64,000 nt of DNA, taken from the NCBI GenBank assembly GCA_024449915.1, contig JAMZAV010000100.1:248001-312000 (forward strand), read 5' to 3'. Of this stretch, positions 34,801-49,400 are shown piece by piece (positions within the stretch are counted from its first letter, which is position 1; the number at the start of each line of letters is the position of its first letter). This DNA is from Sweltsa coloradensis (taxonomy: Eukaryota; Arthropoda; Insecta; Plecoptera; Chloroperlidae). Below the pieces are notes generated by a model. It did no database searches, was not told the origin of the DNA, and worked only from the letters and a program-made list of their open reading frames with translations. Position numbers and translations under genes: made by a program.

Positions 34801-36869
34801 TCTACAAAGACTATAAATTTAGACTTCTTAATTCTTATACATTTATTACACTATAACATAATTGTATCACTTTAAAATATACATCCTGAAACATATGACT
34901 GCCGTAGAATGCTAAAAGGCTATTGAACCACCTCTGGCCGATAATTTGATAGTTGAAGAAACATGGCTGAAAAGTTTTCTGAATGAAAAAGGGCCTTACT
35001 TTAAACAGGAAAAAAAGAAAAAAAATTGGGGCGGGACGTAACCTTACTTTTGGCCATTGTGTGTTGTTTTTTTTGACAAAAGTGTAGCCAGCACAGTTAT
35101 TATGCTGAAAGGCTATTGTACCACCTCTGGCCGATAATTTGAAAGTTGAAGAAACATGGCTGAAAAGTTTTCTGAATGAAAGAGGGCCTTACTTTAAACA
35201 GGAAAAAAAGAAAAAAAAATTGGTGCGGGACGTAACCTTACTTTTGGCCATTATGTGTTGTTTTTTTTGACAATAGTGTAGCCAGCACAGTTATTATGCT
35301 GAAAGGCTATTGTACCACCTCTGGCCGATAATTTGAAAGTTGAAGAAACATGGCTGAAAAGTTTTCTGAATGAAAGAGGGCCTTACTTAAAACAGGAAAA
35401 AAAAGAAAAAAAATGGGCGGGACGTAACCTTACTTTTGGCCATTATGTGTTGTTTTTTTGACAATAGTGTAGCCAGCACAGTTATTATGCTGAAAGGCTA
35501 TTGTACCACCTCTGGCCGATAATTTGAAAGTTAAAGAAACATGGCTGAAAAGTTTTCTGAATGAAAGAGGGCTTAACTTAAAACAGGAAATTAAAGAAAA
35601 AAAAATGGGGCGGGTCGTAACCTTACTTTTGGCCATTTTGTGTTGTTTTTTTGACAATAGTGTAGCCAACACAGTTATTATGCTGAAAGGCTATTGTACC
35701 AACTCTGGCCAATAATTTAAAAGATGAAGAAACATGGCTGAAATGTTTTCTGAATGGAAGGGGGCCTTACTTAAAACAGGAAAAAAAGAAAAAAAAATGG
35801 GGCGGGACAAAACCTTACTTTTGGTCATTATGTGTTGTTTTTTTGACAATAGTGTAGCCAGCACAGTAATTATGCTGAAAGGCTATTGTTTCACCTCTAG
35901 CCGATAATTTGAAAGTTGAAGAAACATGGCTGAAAAGTTTTCTGAATAAAAGAGGGCCTTACTTAAAACAGGAAAAAAAAGAAAAAAAAATTGGTGCGGG
36001 ACGTAACCTTACTTTTGGCCATTATGTGTTGTTTTTTTTTAACAGAAGTGTAGCCAGCACAGTTATTATTATGAACGGCTATTGTTCACCTCTGGTTGAT
36101 AATTTAAAAGTTAAAGAAACATGCTAGAAATTTTCTCATGAAAAAAGCCTTACTTAAAAAAGGAAAAAAAAAGAAGAAAAAAATGGGGCGGGACGTAACC
36201 TCACTTTTGGAACTTTTGTGTAGTTTTTTTGACAATAGTGTAGCCAGCACAGTTATTATGCTGAAAGGCTATTGTACCACCTCTGGCCGATAATTTGAAA
36301 GTTGAAGAAACGTGGCTAAAAAGTTTTCTGAATGAAAGAGGGCCTTACTTAAAACACAGAAAAGAAGAAAAAAAATGGGGCGGGACGTTACCTTACTTTT
36401 GGCATTATGTGTTGTTTTTTTGACAATAGTGTAGCCAGCACAGTTATTATGCTGAAAGGCTATTGAACCACCTCTGTCCAATAATTTGAAAGTTGAAGAA
36501 ACATGGCTGAAAAGTTTTCTGAATAAAAGAGGACCTTACTTTAAACAGGAAAAAAAGGGGGGAAAATGGGGCGGGACGTATCCTAACTTTGGCCATTATG
36601 TGTTATTTTTTTGACAATAGTGTAGCCAGAACAGTTAATATGCTGAAAGGCTATTGTACCACCTCTGGCCGATAATTTGAAAGTTGAAGATACATGGCTG
36701 AAAAGTTTTGTGAATGAAAAGGGCCTCACTTAAAACAGGAAAAAAAGGAGAAAAAAATGGGGCGGAACGTAACCTTACTTTTTGCCATTATGTGTTGTTT
36801 TTTTTACAAAAGTGTAGCTAGCACAGTTATTATGCTGAAAGGCTATTGTACCACCTCTGGCCGATAATT

Positions 36870-39800
36870 TGAAAATTGAAGAAACGTGGCTAAAAAGTTT
36901 TCTGAAAGAAAGAGGGCCTTCTTTAAACGGAGAAAAAAAAAGAAAAAAAATGGTGCGGGACGTAAACCCTTCTTTTTCCTTTATGTTTGTTTTTGGGGGC
37001 AAAAGTGGAGCCGCACAGTTTTTTAGGGCTGAAAGGGGTATTTTACCACCCCTGGGCCCCATATTGAAAGTTAAAGAAAAAGGGTGAAAAAATTTTGAAT
37101 GAAAGGGGCTTAACTTAAAACAGGACATTAAGAAAAAAAAGGGGCGGTTCGTAAACCCTTTCTTTAGGCCATTATGTGTTTTTTTTTGACAAAAGTTAGC
37201 CAACACGTTTTTAGCTGAAAAGGCTATTGTACCACCTCTGGCCCAAATTTTAAAAATTTTAAGAACCATGTCTAAAAAGTTTTTTGAAAGAAAGGGGGCC
37301 TTACTTTAAAAAGGAAAAAAAGAAAAAAAATGGGGCGGGGCAAAAACCCTTTCTTTTGGGGCTTTTGTGTTGTTTTTTTTTACATAGTGTAGCCAAACCC
37401 GTATTATGCTGAAAGGGTATTGTTTTCCCCCCTAGCCGATAATTTGAAAGTTGAAAAACATGGCTAAAAAGTTTTTTGAAAAAAGAGGGGGGTTACTTAA
37501 AACGGGAAAAAAAAAAAAAAAAAAATTAGTGCGGGCGTAACCTAACTTTTGGCCATTAGTGTTGTTTTTTTTGCAAAAGGTAGCCAGCAAGTTTTTTTTT
37601 CTAAGGCTATTTTACCACCTTAGTTGATAATTTAAAAGTTAAAGAAACATTCTGAAAAGTTTTCTCAATAAAAGGCCTTACTTAAACAGGAAAAAAAAAA
37701 AAAAATGGGCGGGGGCGTAAACCCCTCTTTTGGGAAAAAAATTATGTAGTTTTTTTGAAATATGAAACCCGCACAGTTATTATCTGAAAGGCTATTGTAC
37801 CAAACCCCTGCCCCCATAATTTGAAAGTTGAAGAAACGTGGCTAAAAAGTATTTGAAAAAAAGAGGGGCCTTTCTTAAAACACAGAAAGAAAAAAAAAAA
37901 ATGGGAGGACGTTACCTTTCTTTTGGCATTATGTGTTTTTTTTTTGACAAAAAATGTAGCCGCACGTTTTTATCTGAAAGGGTATTGTACCACCTTGGCC
38001 GTAAATTTTAAAGTTAAGGAACGTGGCAAAAAATTTTTGAAAGAAAGAGGGCCCCCTTCTTTAAAACACAGAAAAAAAAAAAAAAGGGGCGGGACGTTAC
38101 CTTCTTTTGGGATTTTGTGTTTTTTTTGCAATAGTGTAGCCAGCACAGTTTTTTATCTGAAAGGGTATTGAAAAACCCTGTCCGATAATTTGAAAGTTGA
38201 AGAAACATTGTTTTAAAATTTTTTTAAAGAAAAAAAGCCTTACTAAAACGGAAAAAAAAAGAAGAAAATAAACGCGACGTAACCTTTCTTTTTGGGAAAT
38301 TTGGTATTTTTTTTCAATAGGTTGCTAGCACGTTATTATGCTAAAAGGCTTTGAACCCCTCTGCCGATAAATTTTAAAGTTTGAAAAAACGTGGCTAAAA
38401 AATTTTTTTGAAAGAAAAAGGGGCCCACTTAAAACACGGAAAAAAAGAAAAAAAAAAATCGGGCGGGACGTAACCTTACTTTTGGCCATTATTTTTTGTT
38501 TTTTGAAAAAGTTAGCCCAAAACAGTTATTATTCAGAAAGGGTATTGTACCCCCTCTGGCCGAAATTTTAAAATTTAAAAACATGGCTGAAACGTTTTCT
38601 GAAAGAAAAAGGGGCCCTTTCCCTTTAAACAGGAAAAAAAAATTGGGGGGGGGACTAACCTTATTTTTGGAACTTATGTGTATTTTTTTACAATAGTGTG
38701 CTAGCACAGATATTATGCTAAAAGGGTAAGCACCACCTCGGTTGATAATTTAAAATTTAAGAAACGTGGCTAAAAAGTTTTCTGAATGAAAAGGGCCTAC
38801 TTTAAACAGGAGAAAAAAGAAGAAAAAAATGGTGCGGGACGTAACCTTACTTTTGGCCATTATGTGGTGTTTTTTGGCAATAGTGGGGCAGCACTTCTAG
38901 GGTGAAAAGGGTTTTTACCACCTTGGCCGAATTTGAAAGTTAAAGAAACATGGCTGAAAAAAGTTTTTCCCAAAGAAAAACGGCTTAAATTTAAAAAAGG
39001 AATTAAAAAAAAAAAATGGGGGAATCGTAAACCCACTTTTGGCCTTATGTTTGTTTTTTGACAAATTTTGTAAAAACGTTATTATGCAAAAGGGTATTGT
39101 ACCACCTCTGGCCGATAATTTAAAAATTGAAGAAAAAAGGCTGAAATTTTTCTGAAGAAGGGGGGCCCTTATTTAAACAGGAAAAAAGAAAAAAAATGGG
39201 CGGACAAAAATTTCTTTTGGCATTGTGTTGTTTTTTTTTACAATAGGTGGCGGGACAGTTACTATTCTAAAAGGCTATTGTACCCCTCTGTTAAAAATTA
39301 AAAGTTAAAGAAACATGTAAAAATTTTTTTCAATTTAAATAGGCCTTACTTAAAACAGGAAAAAAAAAAAGAAAAAAGGGCGGGACTTTAAACCCCACTT
39401 TTGGAAATTTTTGTTTTTTTTTTGACAATATTACCCAAAAAAAGTTATTTGCTTAAAGGGTATTTTACCTCGGGGCCCATTTTGAAAGTTACAGAAACGT
39501 GGGAAAAAAAAAATGTTTTCTGAAAGAAAGAAGGCCTTACTTTAAACAGGAGATAAAAAAAAAAAAATTGGGAGGGGCGTAACCTCCCTTTTTGGAAATT
39601 TTTTGTAGTTTTTTTGACAATAATGTAGCCAGCACAGTTTTTTATGCTGAAAGCTATGTACCACCTTGCCCGATAAATTTTAAAATTGAAGAACGTGGGA
39701 AAAAAATTTCTGAAAGAAAAAGGCCTTTCTTAAAACACAGAAAAGAAAAAAAAAAAGGGGGGGGGACGTTACCTTACTTTTGGCATTATGTGTTGTTTTT

Positions 39801-42800
39801 TTGACAATAGTGTAGCCGCACGTTATTATGCTGAAAAACATTGAAACCCCCCTCTGTCCGATAAATTTTAGGTTGAAGAAAAAATTTTGGAAATTTTTTT
39901 TTTTTAATGAAAAAGGCCTTACTTTAAAAAGGAAAAAAAAGAAAAAGAAAAAAAGCGCGCGTAACCTTGCTTTTTGAACTTTTGTGTGTTTTTTTTACAA
40001 TAGTGTAGCAGCCAAATTATTATGCTAAAAGGCATTCACACCCCTGGCCGATAAATTTTGAAAGAAGAAAAGGGCTAAAAAGTTTTTTGGAAGAAAAAGG
40101 GCCTTATTAAACACGGAAAAAAAAAAAAAAATGGGGCGGGGCTTACCTACTTTTGGCCATTATTTGTTGTTCGTTTGACAATAGTGTAGCCAACACAGTT
40201 ATTATTCTGAAGGTATTGTACCACTTTGGGCCCAAAATTTGAAAGTGGGAAAAAAATGGCTGAAAAATTTTTCAAGAAAGGGGGGCCCTTTCTTAAAAAA
40301 GGAAAAAAAAAAAAAAAATGGGGGGGACGTACCTTACTTTTTACCCTTATGTGTTGTATTTGACAAAAATGTGCCAGCACAGTTATTTGCTGAAAGGCTT
40401 TGTACCACCTCTGGCCGATAATTTTAAAGTTGATGAAACATGGTGAAAAGTTTTTAATGAAAGAGGGGCCCTTTCTTAAAACAAAAAAAAAAAAATTGTA
40501 TGAGACAAACTTTCTTTTGGTCATTATGTGTTGTTTTTTTTTGACAAAAGTGTACCAGCACAGTTATTATTTTAAAAGGCTATTGTACCCCTCTAGCCGA
40601 TAATTTGAAAGTTGGAAACATGGGTGAAAAGTTTACTGAATGAAAAGGGCCTTTCTTAAAAAAGAAAAAAAGGAAAAAAAATTTTGGGGATACGTAAACC
40701 CACATTTGGCCATTATGTGTTGTTTTTTTTCAATAGTGAGCCAGCACAGTTATTATGTGAAAGGTATTTTACCACCTTGTCCGATAAATTTAAAAATTGA
40801 AAAAACTGGTCCCAAAATTATCTGAAAAAAAGAGGTCTTTCTTTAAAAAACAAAAAAAAGAAAAAAAAAAATTTGGGGGGGACGTAACCTTACTTTTGGC
40901 CATTATTGTTGTTTTTTTGACAATATGAAACCAAAACAGAATTTTTGCGAAAGGCTATGACCCAACACTGGCCCTAATTTAAAAAATGAAGAAACATGTG
41001 AAAAGTTTTTTTAAAGGAAGGGGGCCCTTTCTTAAAACAGGAAAAAAAAAAAAAAAATGGGGGGGGGACAAAACCCTTTCTTTTGGGATTTGTGTTGTTT
41101 TTTTTTTACAAAGTGTAGCCCACAGTAATTATGCGAAAGGGTATTGTTCCCCTCTACCGATGATTTGAAAGTTTGAAGAAACATGGCTAAAAAGTTTTCT
41201 CAATATATTTGGCCCCCCACTTAAAACGGAAAAAAAAAAGAAAAAAAGGGGCGGACGTAACCCCCACTTTCGAAAATTTTTGTGTAGTTTTTTTAAAAAA
41301 GCGTAGCCGCACAGTTATTTTGCTGAAAAGGTATTGTACCACCCCTGCCCCATAATTTAAAAAATTGAAGAAAACCCTGGGTAAAAAGTTTCTGAAAAAG
41401 AGGGGGCCCACTTAAAACACAGAAAAAAAATGGGGGTTGACGGTTTACCTTACTTTTGGCATTATGTGTTTTTTTGACAATATGTAGCCAGCAAAGTTTT
41501 TGCTTAAGGGGTTTTTTCCACCCCGGGGCCATAAATTTTAAAGTTTAAGAAACGTGGGTAAAATTTTTCTGAAAAAAAGAGGAGTAAGGAAACAGGAGAA
41601 AAGAAAAAAAAATTTGGTACGGGACGTAACCTCACTTTTTTGGACTTTTTTTAGTTTTTTGACAATAGTGAGCCAGCACAGTTATTTGCTGAAAGGCTAT
41701 TGTACCACCTCTGCCCCATAATTTGAAAGTTGAAAACGGGCTAAAATGTTTTTTTGAAAGAAAAGGGGTTTTTTTTAAAAGGAGAAAAAAAAAAAAATTG
41801 GGACGGGGGGTAAATTACTTTTGGGTTATGTGTTTTTTTTTTTGACAAAAGGTAGCCAGCACAGTTATTACTGAAAGGCTATTTAAACCCCCTCTGTCCG
41901 ATAATTTGAAAGTTGAAGAAACATTTCTGAAAAATTTTTTTAATGAAAGAAGGGTTTTCATAAAAAAGGAAAAAAAATAAGAAAAAATAAGGCGACGAAC
42001 CTTTTTTTGAAACTTTGTGTAGTTTTTTTTTTAATGTGTAGCTAGCACAGTTATTTGCTAAAACTATTGCACCACCCTGGCCGATAATTTGACAGTTGAA
42101 AAAACGCGGTAAAAAGTTTTCTAAAAGAAAAAGGCCTTACTTAAAACACGGAAAAAAAAAAAAAATGGCGGGATTTTACCTTATTTTGGATTTTTGTTTT
42201 TTTTTGACAAAAGTGTAGCCAACACAGTTATTAGGCTGAAAGGCTATTTTACCACCTCTGGCCGAAAAAAAAAAAAAAATTTTAAAGTTGAAAAAACTTG
42301 CTGAAAAGTTTTCTGAAGGAAAGAGGGCCTTACTTATAGAAGGAAAAAAAAAAAAAAAATGGGGCGGGACGTAACCTTACTTTGCCATTATTTTTTTATT
42401 TTGACAATAGTGTAGCCAGCACAGTTATTATGCTGAAAAGGCTATTTAACCCTGCCCATAATTAAAAATTTTATAAAAATGGGGTGAAAAGTTTTCTTTA
42501 TGAAAGAGGGCCTTTTCTTAAACAGAAAAAAAATTAGTGGGACGAAACTTACTTTTGGTCATTTATGTTTTATTTTTTTTTAAAAAAGTGTAGCCAGCAC
42601 TTTTTATGCTGAAAAATATTGTACCACCCAGCCGATAATTTTAAAATTTAAAAAAAAAAACATGGCGAAAAGTTTTCTGAATGAAAGGGGCCTTTTTTAA
42701 AACAGGAAAAAAAAAAAAAAATTGGGGAGGATAAACCCTTACTTTGAACTTATGTTTTGTTTTTTTGACAAAAGTGTGCTAGCACGTTTTAGCTGAAAGG

Positions 42801-45800
42801 TATTGTACCACCTCTGTCCGATAAATTAAAAATTTTATAAAACTGGTCGAAAAATTATGTAATAAAAAAGGTCCTTTCTTAAAACAAAAGAAAAAAAAAA
42901 AAAAAATTGGGCGGGACGTAACCTTCTTTTGGCCATTAGTGTTGTTTTTTTTTTACAATATGTAGCCAGCACAGTTATTATGCTGAAAAGGGTATTGTTC
43001 CCCCTCTAGCCCATAATTTTAAGTTGAAGAAACATGGCTGAAAAGTTTTTCTGAAAAAAAGAGGGGCCTTACTTACAACTGGAAAAAAAAAATAAAAAAA
43101 AAAGGGCGGGCTTAAACCTTACTTTTGGCCCTTAATGTTGGGTTTTTTTAACAGTAGTGTCCGCACAGTTTTTATTCTGAACGGCTTTGTACCACCTCTG
43201 GTTTTATAATTTTAAAAGTTAAAGAAAAATGGCTGAAAGTTTTCTTAAAGAAAAAAGGCCTTACTAAAACAGGAAAAAAAAAAAAAAAAAAGGGGGAAAA
43301 AGTTACCTTACTTTTGGAACTTATGTGTAGTTTTTTTGACAATAATGAGCCACCAGTTAATATGCTAAAAACTATTGTACCACCTCTGCCGATAATTTGA
43401 AAGTTAAGAAAAAAAGGGCCCAAAAAGTTTTCGAAAGAAAGAGGGGCCTTTCTTAAAAAAACAGAAAAAAGAAAAAAAAAAGGGGCGGGACGTTTCTTTT
43501 CTTTTGGGATTATGTGTTGTTTTTTTTTACAAAAGTGTAGCCAGCCAGTTTTTAGCTCAAAGACTATTGAACCCCTGTCCGATAATTTGAAAATTGAAAA
43601 ACAAGTTAAAAATTTTCAAAAAGAGGACCCTTTCTTTAAACAGGAAAAAAAGAAAAAAAAAGGTGCGGGACGTAACCTTACTTTTGGCCCTTAAGTGTTT
43701 TTTTTTAAATAGCCAGCATAGCAATAGCAAAAGTGTACCAGACAGTTATTTTGCTGAAAAGGGTATTGTTTTACCTCAGCCTTAATTTGAAGTTAAGAAA
43801 CGGGTGAAAAGTCTTCTGAATAAAAAAAACCTTACTTAAAACGGGAAAAAAAGAAAAAAAAAAGGTGCGGCTAACCTTCTTTTTTGGGAATTATGGTTGT
43901 TTTTTTGACTAGTGTGGGCCGCACAGTTATTTGCTGAACGGGTATTGTACCACCTCTGGTTGATAATTTAAAAGTTGAAAAAAACATGGCCAAAATTTTC
44001 TCAAAGAAAAAAGGCCTTTCTTTAAAACAGGAAAAAAAAAAGAAAAAATGGGGCGGACTAACTTTCTTTTTTGGGAAATTTTGTGTAGTTTTTTTTCAAT
44101 GTGTGCCACACAGTTATTATGCTGAAAAGGGTATTTAAACCACCTCTGGCCGATAATTGGGGGTTAAAGGGAAAAATTGCTAAAAAGATTTTTTTGAAAA
44201 AAAAGGGCCTTACTTTAAAAAACCAAAAAAAAAAAAAAAATGGGTCGGAAACGTTACCTTACTTTTGGCCGTTTTTTGTTTTTTTTTTTTTTACTAAGTG
44301 TAGCCCGCACAGTAATTTTTGCTGAAAGGCTTGGGCTGAGAGGCTTCCACCCCTAGCCCATAATTTGAAAATTAAGAAACATGGCTGAAAATTTTTTGAA
44401 TAAAGAGGGGCCTTTTCTTAAAAAGGAAAAAAAGAAATAAAAATTGGTGCAGGACGTAACCTTACTTTTTTGGCCATTATGTGTTTTTTTTTTTGACAAA
44501 AGTGTCGCCCGCACGTAATTATTTTGTATGGCTATTTTTACCACCTCTGGTTGATAATTTAAAAGTAAAAAAAACTGTCGAAAAGTTTTCTCAATAAAAG
44601 AAGGCCTTTCTTTAATACAGGAAAAAAAAGAAGAAAAAAAGGGGCTGGACGTACCTCACTTTTTGGGAAATTATGTGTATTTTTTTTTAAAAACGTAGCC
44701 CACAGTTTTTAAGCTTAAGGCTATTGACCACCTCTGCCCGATAATTTTAAAATTGAAGAAACGTGGCTAAAAAGTTTTTGAAAAGGGAAAAGGGACTTAC
44801 TTTAAACGGAGAAAAAAGAAAAAAATTGGGCGGGAGTAACCCCATTTTTAACTTTTGTTTTAGTTTTTTTGACAATAGTGTAGCCAGCCAGTTATTTGCT
44901 GAAAGTATTGTACCACCTCTGGCCGATAATTTGAAAGTTAAGAAACATGGCTGAAAAGTTTTTTCAATAAAAAAGGCCTTTCTTAAAAAAAGGAAAAAAA
45001 AGAAGGAAAATAAACGAGACTTAACCTTTCTTTTTGGAACTTATGTGTGCTTTTTTGACAATATTTTAGCTAGCACAGTTATAATGCTAAAAGGCTATTG
45101 CACCACCTCGGCCGAAATTTTAAAGTTGAAAAACGGGCTAAAAAGTTTTTTGAAAGAAAGAGGGCCTTACTTAAAAAAGGAAAAAAAAGGAAAAAAAAAA
45201 AAGGGCGGGAAGTTTCCATACTTTGGCCTTTTTGTTGTTTTTTTTGCAAAAAGTTTAGCCAACACATTATTTCTCTGAAAGGCTTTGTACCACCCCTGGG
45301 GAAAAATTTTAAAGTTGAAAAACATGCTGAAAAGTTTTCTGAAGAAAGGGGCCTTACTTTAAAAAAGGAAAAAAGAAAAAAAAAAGGGGGGGGGAGTACC
45401 TTCTTTTGACCTTTTGTTTTGTTTTTTTGACAATAGGTAGCAAGCACAGATATTATTTAAAGGCTATTTTCCACCTCAGGGCCCAAATTTTTAAAGTTTA
45501 TGAAAAAAAGGCTGAAAAATTTTTGAATGAAAAAAGGGGGCCCTTTCTTAAAAAAAAAAAAAAAATTGATTTGGGGCGAAACCTTACTTTTTTTGGCATT
45601 TTGTGTTGTTTTTTTTTTTTTCAAAAATGTAGCCCGCACATTATTTATTTAAAGGCATTGTAACCCCCAGCCGATAATTTTAAAGTTGAAGAAACATGGC
45701 TGAAAAGTTTACTGAATAAAAGGGGCCTTACTTAATACAGAAAAAAAAAAAATGAAATTGGGGGCGGGACGAAACTTACTTTTGGCATTTTTTTGTTTTT

Positions 45801-48800
45801 TGACAAAAGTGAGCCAGCACAGTTATTATTCTGAAAAGCGTTTGTACCACCTCTGGCCGATAATTTAAAATTAGGAATCGGGTGAAAAGTTTTCTCAAGA
45901 ACAAGGCCCTTATTTAAAAAAAGGAAAAAAAAACAGAAAAAAATTGGGGGGGGGACGTAAACCCCACTTTTTGGAAACCCCTGGTGTTTTTTGACAAAAG
46001 TGTATAGCACAGTTATTATGCAAAACTATTTCACCCCCTCTCCGATAATTTGAAAATTAAAGAAAAAGGCTAAAAAAGTTTTCTGAAAGAAAGGGGCCTA
46101 ACTTTAAAAGGAGAAAAAGTAGAAAAAAATGATGCGGACGTAAACCACTTTTGGCCATTTTTGTTGTTTTTTTTTGAAATAGTGTAGCCAAACAAGGGAT
46201 TAGGGGAGGGGTATTTTTTCCACTTTTGGCCGATATTTGAAAGTTAAAGAACATGGCTGAAATGATTTCTGAATGGAAGGGGGCCTTTTCTTAAAACAGA
46301 AAAAAAAAAAAAATGGGTTGACAAAACCCTTACTTTTGGTATTAGTGTTTTTTTTTTTTTGACAATAGTGTTGCCAGCACAGTAATTATGCTGAAAAGGC
46401 AATTGGTTCCCCCTCTAGCCGATAATTTGAAAGTTGAAGAAACATGGCTTTAAAAGTTTCTGAATAAAAAAGGGGCCTTATTAAAATGGAAAAAGACTAA
46501 AAAAGGGGGCGGGAGACCCCTTTCTTTTGGGCCCTTAGGGTTGTTTTTTTACAAAAGGTAGCCAGCACAGTTATTATTTGAAAGGCTAGTTCCCCCTCTG
46601 GGTTATAATTTTAAATTAAAAAAAACAGGGCTGAAAAGTTTTCTCAACAAAAGAAGGGCCCTTTTTTAAACAGGAAAAAAAAGAAAAAAGGGGCGGGACG
46701 TAACCTCACTTTTTGGGAAATTAGGGGATTTTTTTTACAATAGTGGGCCAGCACAGTTATTATGCTGAAAGGCTTTTGCCACCTCTAGCCCTAATTTGAA
46801 AGTTGAAGAAAAATGGCTGAAAAGTTTTCTGAATAAAAAAGGGGCCCTTTCATAAACAAAAAAAAAGAAAAAAAAGGTGCAAGACGTAACCCCTTTCTTT
46901 TTGGCCCTTATGTTTTTTTTTTTTTGACAGTAGTGTAGCCGCAAGTTATTATTCTGATGGCTTTTGTACCACTCCCGGTTTATAATTTAAAAAATTTAAG
47001 AAACATGGCTGAAAAGTTTTCTCAATGAAAGAAGGCCTTACTTAAAACGGAAAAAAAAAAAAAAAAAATGGGGGCGGGACGTAACCCTTTCTTTTGGAAA
47101 TTATGTGTAGTTTTTTTTTTGACAATAGTTGCCAGCCATTATGCTGAAAGGGGTATTTAACCCCTCTTCCCTAATTTGAAAGTTGAAAAACCATTGCTAA
47201 AGTTTTTTCAATGAAAGAAGGCCTTTCATAAAACAGGAAAAAAAAAAAGAAGAAAATATGCGCGACGTAAACCTTGCTTTTGGAAATTTGTGTATTTTTT
47301 TTAAAATAGTGTACTAGCACAGTTATTATGCTAAAAGGCTATTGCACCACCTCTGGCCCATATTTAAAGTTAAAAAAGGGCCAAAAAGTTTTTTGAAAGA
47401 AAGAGGGCCCTTTCTTAAAAAACGGAAAAAAAAAAAAAAATTGGGCGGGATTTACCTTCTTTTGGTTTTTTTTTTGTTTTTTTGACAAAATGTAGCCAAC
47501 AGAGTTTTTTTTCTGAAAGGCTATTGTACCACCTCTGGGCCCAAAATTTGAAAGTTGAAGAAACATTGCTGAAAAGTTTTCTGAAAGAAACAGGGCCTTA
47601 CTTGAAACAGGAAAAAAAGAAAAAAAATGGGGGCGGGACGTAACCTTACTTTTTACCCCTTATGGTTGTATTTTGACTTAAGTGTGGCCAGCCCCAGTTT
47701 TTCGAAAGGCTATTGTCCACCTTGGCCCTAATTAAAAGTTTATGAAAAATGGGTGAAAAATTTTTTGAAAGAAAAAGGGGGCCCTTTTTTTAAAAAAGAA
47801 AAAAAAATGATGTGGGAAAAAAGAAACCACTTTTGGTCATTTTATGTTGTATTTTTTTAACAAAAATGTAGCCACACGTTTTAGCTGAAAGGTTTTGAAA
47901 CCACCCCAGCCGATAATTTTAAAGTTGAAGAAACGGGGAAAAGTTTACGGGGAAAGAAAGAGGGCCTTCTTAAAACAAAAAAAAAAAAAAAAAATTTTGG
48001 GGAGGACGAACCTTACATTTGGCCATTAGTGTTGTTTTTTTGACAATGTGTAGCCGCACAGATTAGCTGAAAGGCTTTGTACCACCCTGTCCGATAATTT
48101 TAAAAGTTGAAAAAAAAATGGTCGAAAAATTACTGAAAAAAAGAGGTCCCTTTCTTAAAACACGAAAAAAAAAGGAAAAAAAAAATGGGCGGGACGTACC
48201 TTACTTTCGGCATATTTGTGTTTTTTTTTTGACAATAGTGTAGCCAGCACAGTTATTATGCGAAAAGGGTATTGTCCACCTTGGCCCATATTGAAAGTTT
48301 TAAGAAACATGGCTGAAAATTTTTTTTGAATGAAAGGGGCTTAACTAAAACCGTAAATTTAAGAAAAAAAAAAAGGGCGGGTGTAAACCCTTTCTTTGGC
48401 CATTATGTGTTGTTTTTTTGCAAAAGTGAAACCAACACATTTATGCTGAAAAGGCTTTGTCCAACTCTGGGCCCATTATTTAAAAGTGAAGAAACATGGC
48501 GAAATTTTTCTGAAGGGGAAAGGGGGGCCTTTCTTAAAACAGGAAAAAAAAAAAAAAATGGGGGGGACAAAAACCTTTTCTTTTGGCATTTTGTGTTTTT
48601 TTTTTGACAATAGTTAGCCGCACAGTAATTATGCTGAAAGGCTATTGTTCCCCCGTCTAGCCATAATTTGAAAGTTGAAAAACATGGCTGAAAATTTTTC
48701 TGAATAAAAGAGGGCCTTTCTTACAACTGGGAAAAAAATAAAAAAAAAAAGGGGCGAAACGTTTTCCTCACTTTTGGAACTTATGTGTAGTTTTTTGACA

Positions 48801-49400
48801 AAAGTGAGCCAGCACAGTTAATATGCTGAAGGGTATTTTCCACCTCTGGCCGATATTTGAAAATTGAAGAAACTGGCTAAAAAGTTTTATGAAAGAAAGA
48901 AGGCCTAACTTAAAACACGGAAAAAAAGAAAAAAAAATGGGGCGGGACGTAACCTTACTTTGGCATTGTTGTGTTTTTTTTTGACAAAAATGTAGCCAGC
49001 ACAGTTTTGCTGAAAGCTATTGAAAACCTCTGTCCCATAATTTGAAATTTAAGAAAAAAGTCTAAAAGTTTTCGAATGAAAAGGGACCCTTCTTTTTAAA
49101 AAGGTCTGTCCGATAATTTGAAAGTTTTTTAAGAAACAAGTCTGAAAAATTTTCTGAATGAAAGAGGACCCTTTCTTTTAAAAAGGAAAAAAGAAAAACA
49201 ATGGGCGGACGTACCCTTTCTTTTTTGGGCCCTTATGTGTTTTTTTTTTTAAAAAAGCCAGTATAGCAATAGCAATGTGTAGCCAGCAAGTTATTATTGA
49301 AAAGGGTATTGTTCCCTCTACCTAATTTGAAAGTTTAAGGGAAAAATGGTGAAAAGTCTTTAAAAAAAAAAAGGCCCTTTTAAAAAGGAAAAAAAAAAAA
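36870..49400 (+). other. Degraded-consensus part of the array
   Basis: Unit order and spacing persist, but most units have lost single bases and gained homopolymer length (for example GCCGATAATTTGAAAG read as CCCATAATTTTAAA). The changes are almost all indels at homopolymers and dropped or merged bases, in every unit and at once, with intact units on both sides. That is the signature of a low-quality consensus in an unresolved repeat, not of sequence evolution. Confidence 0.8.
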
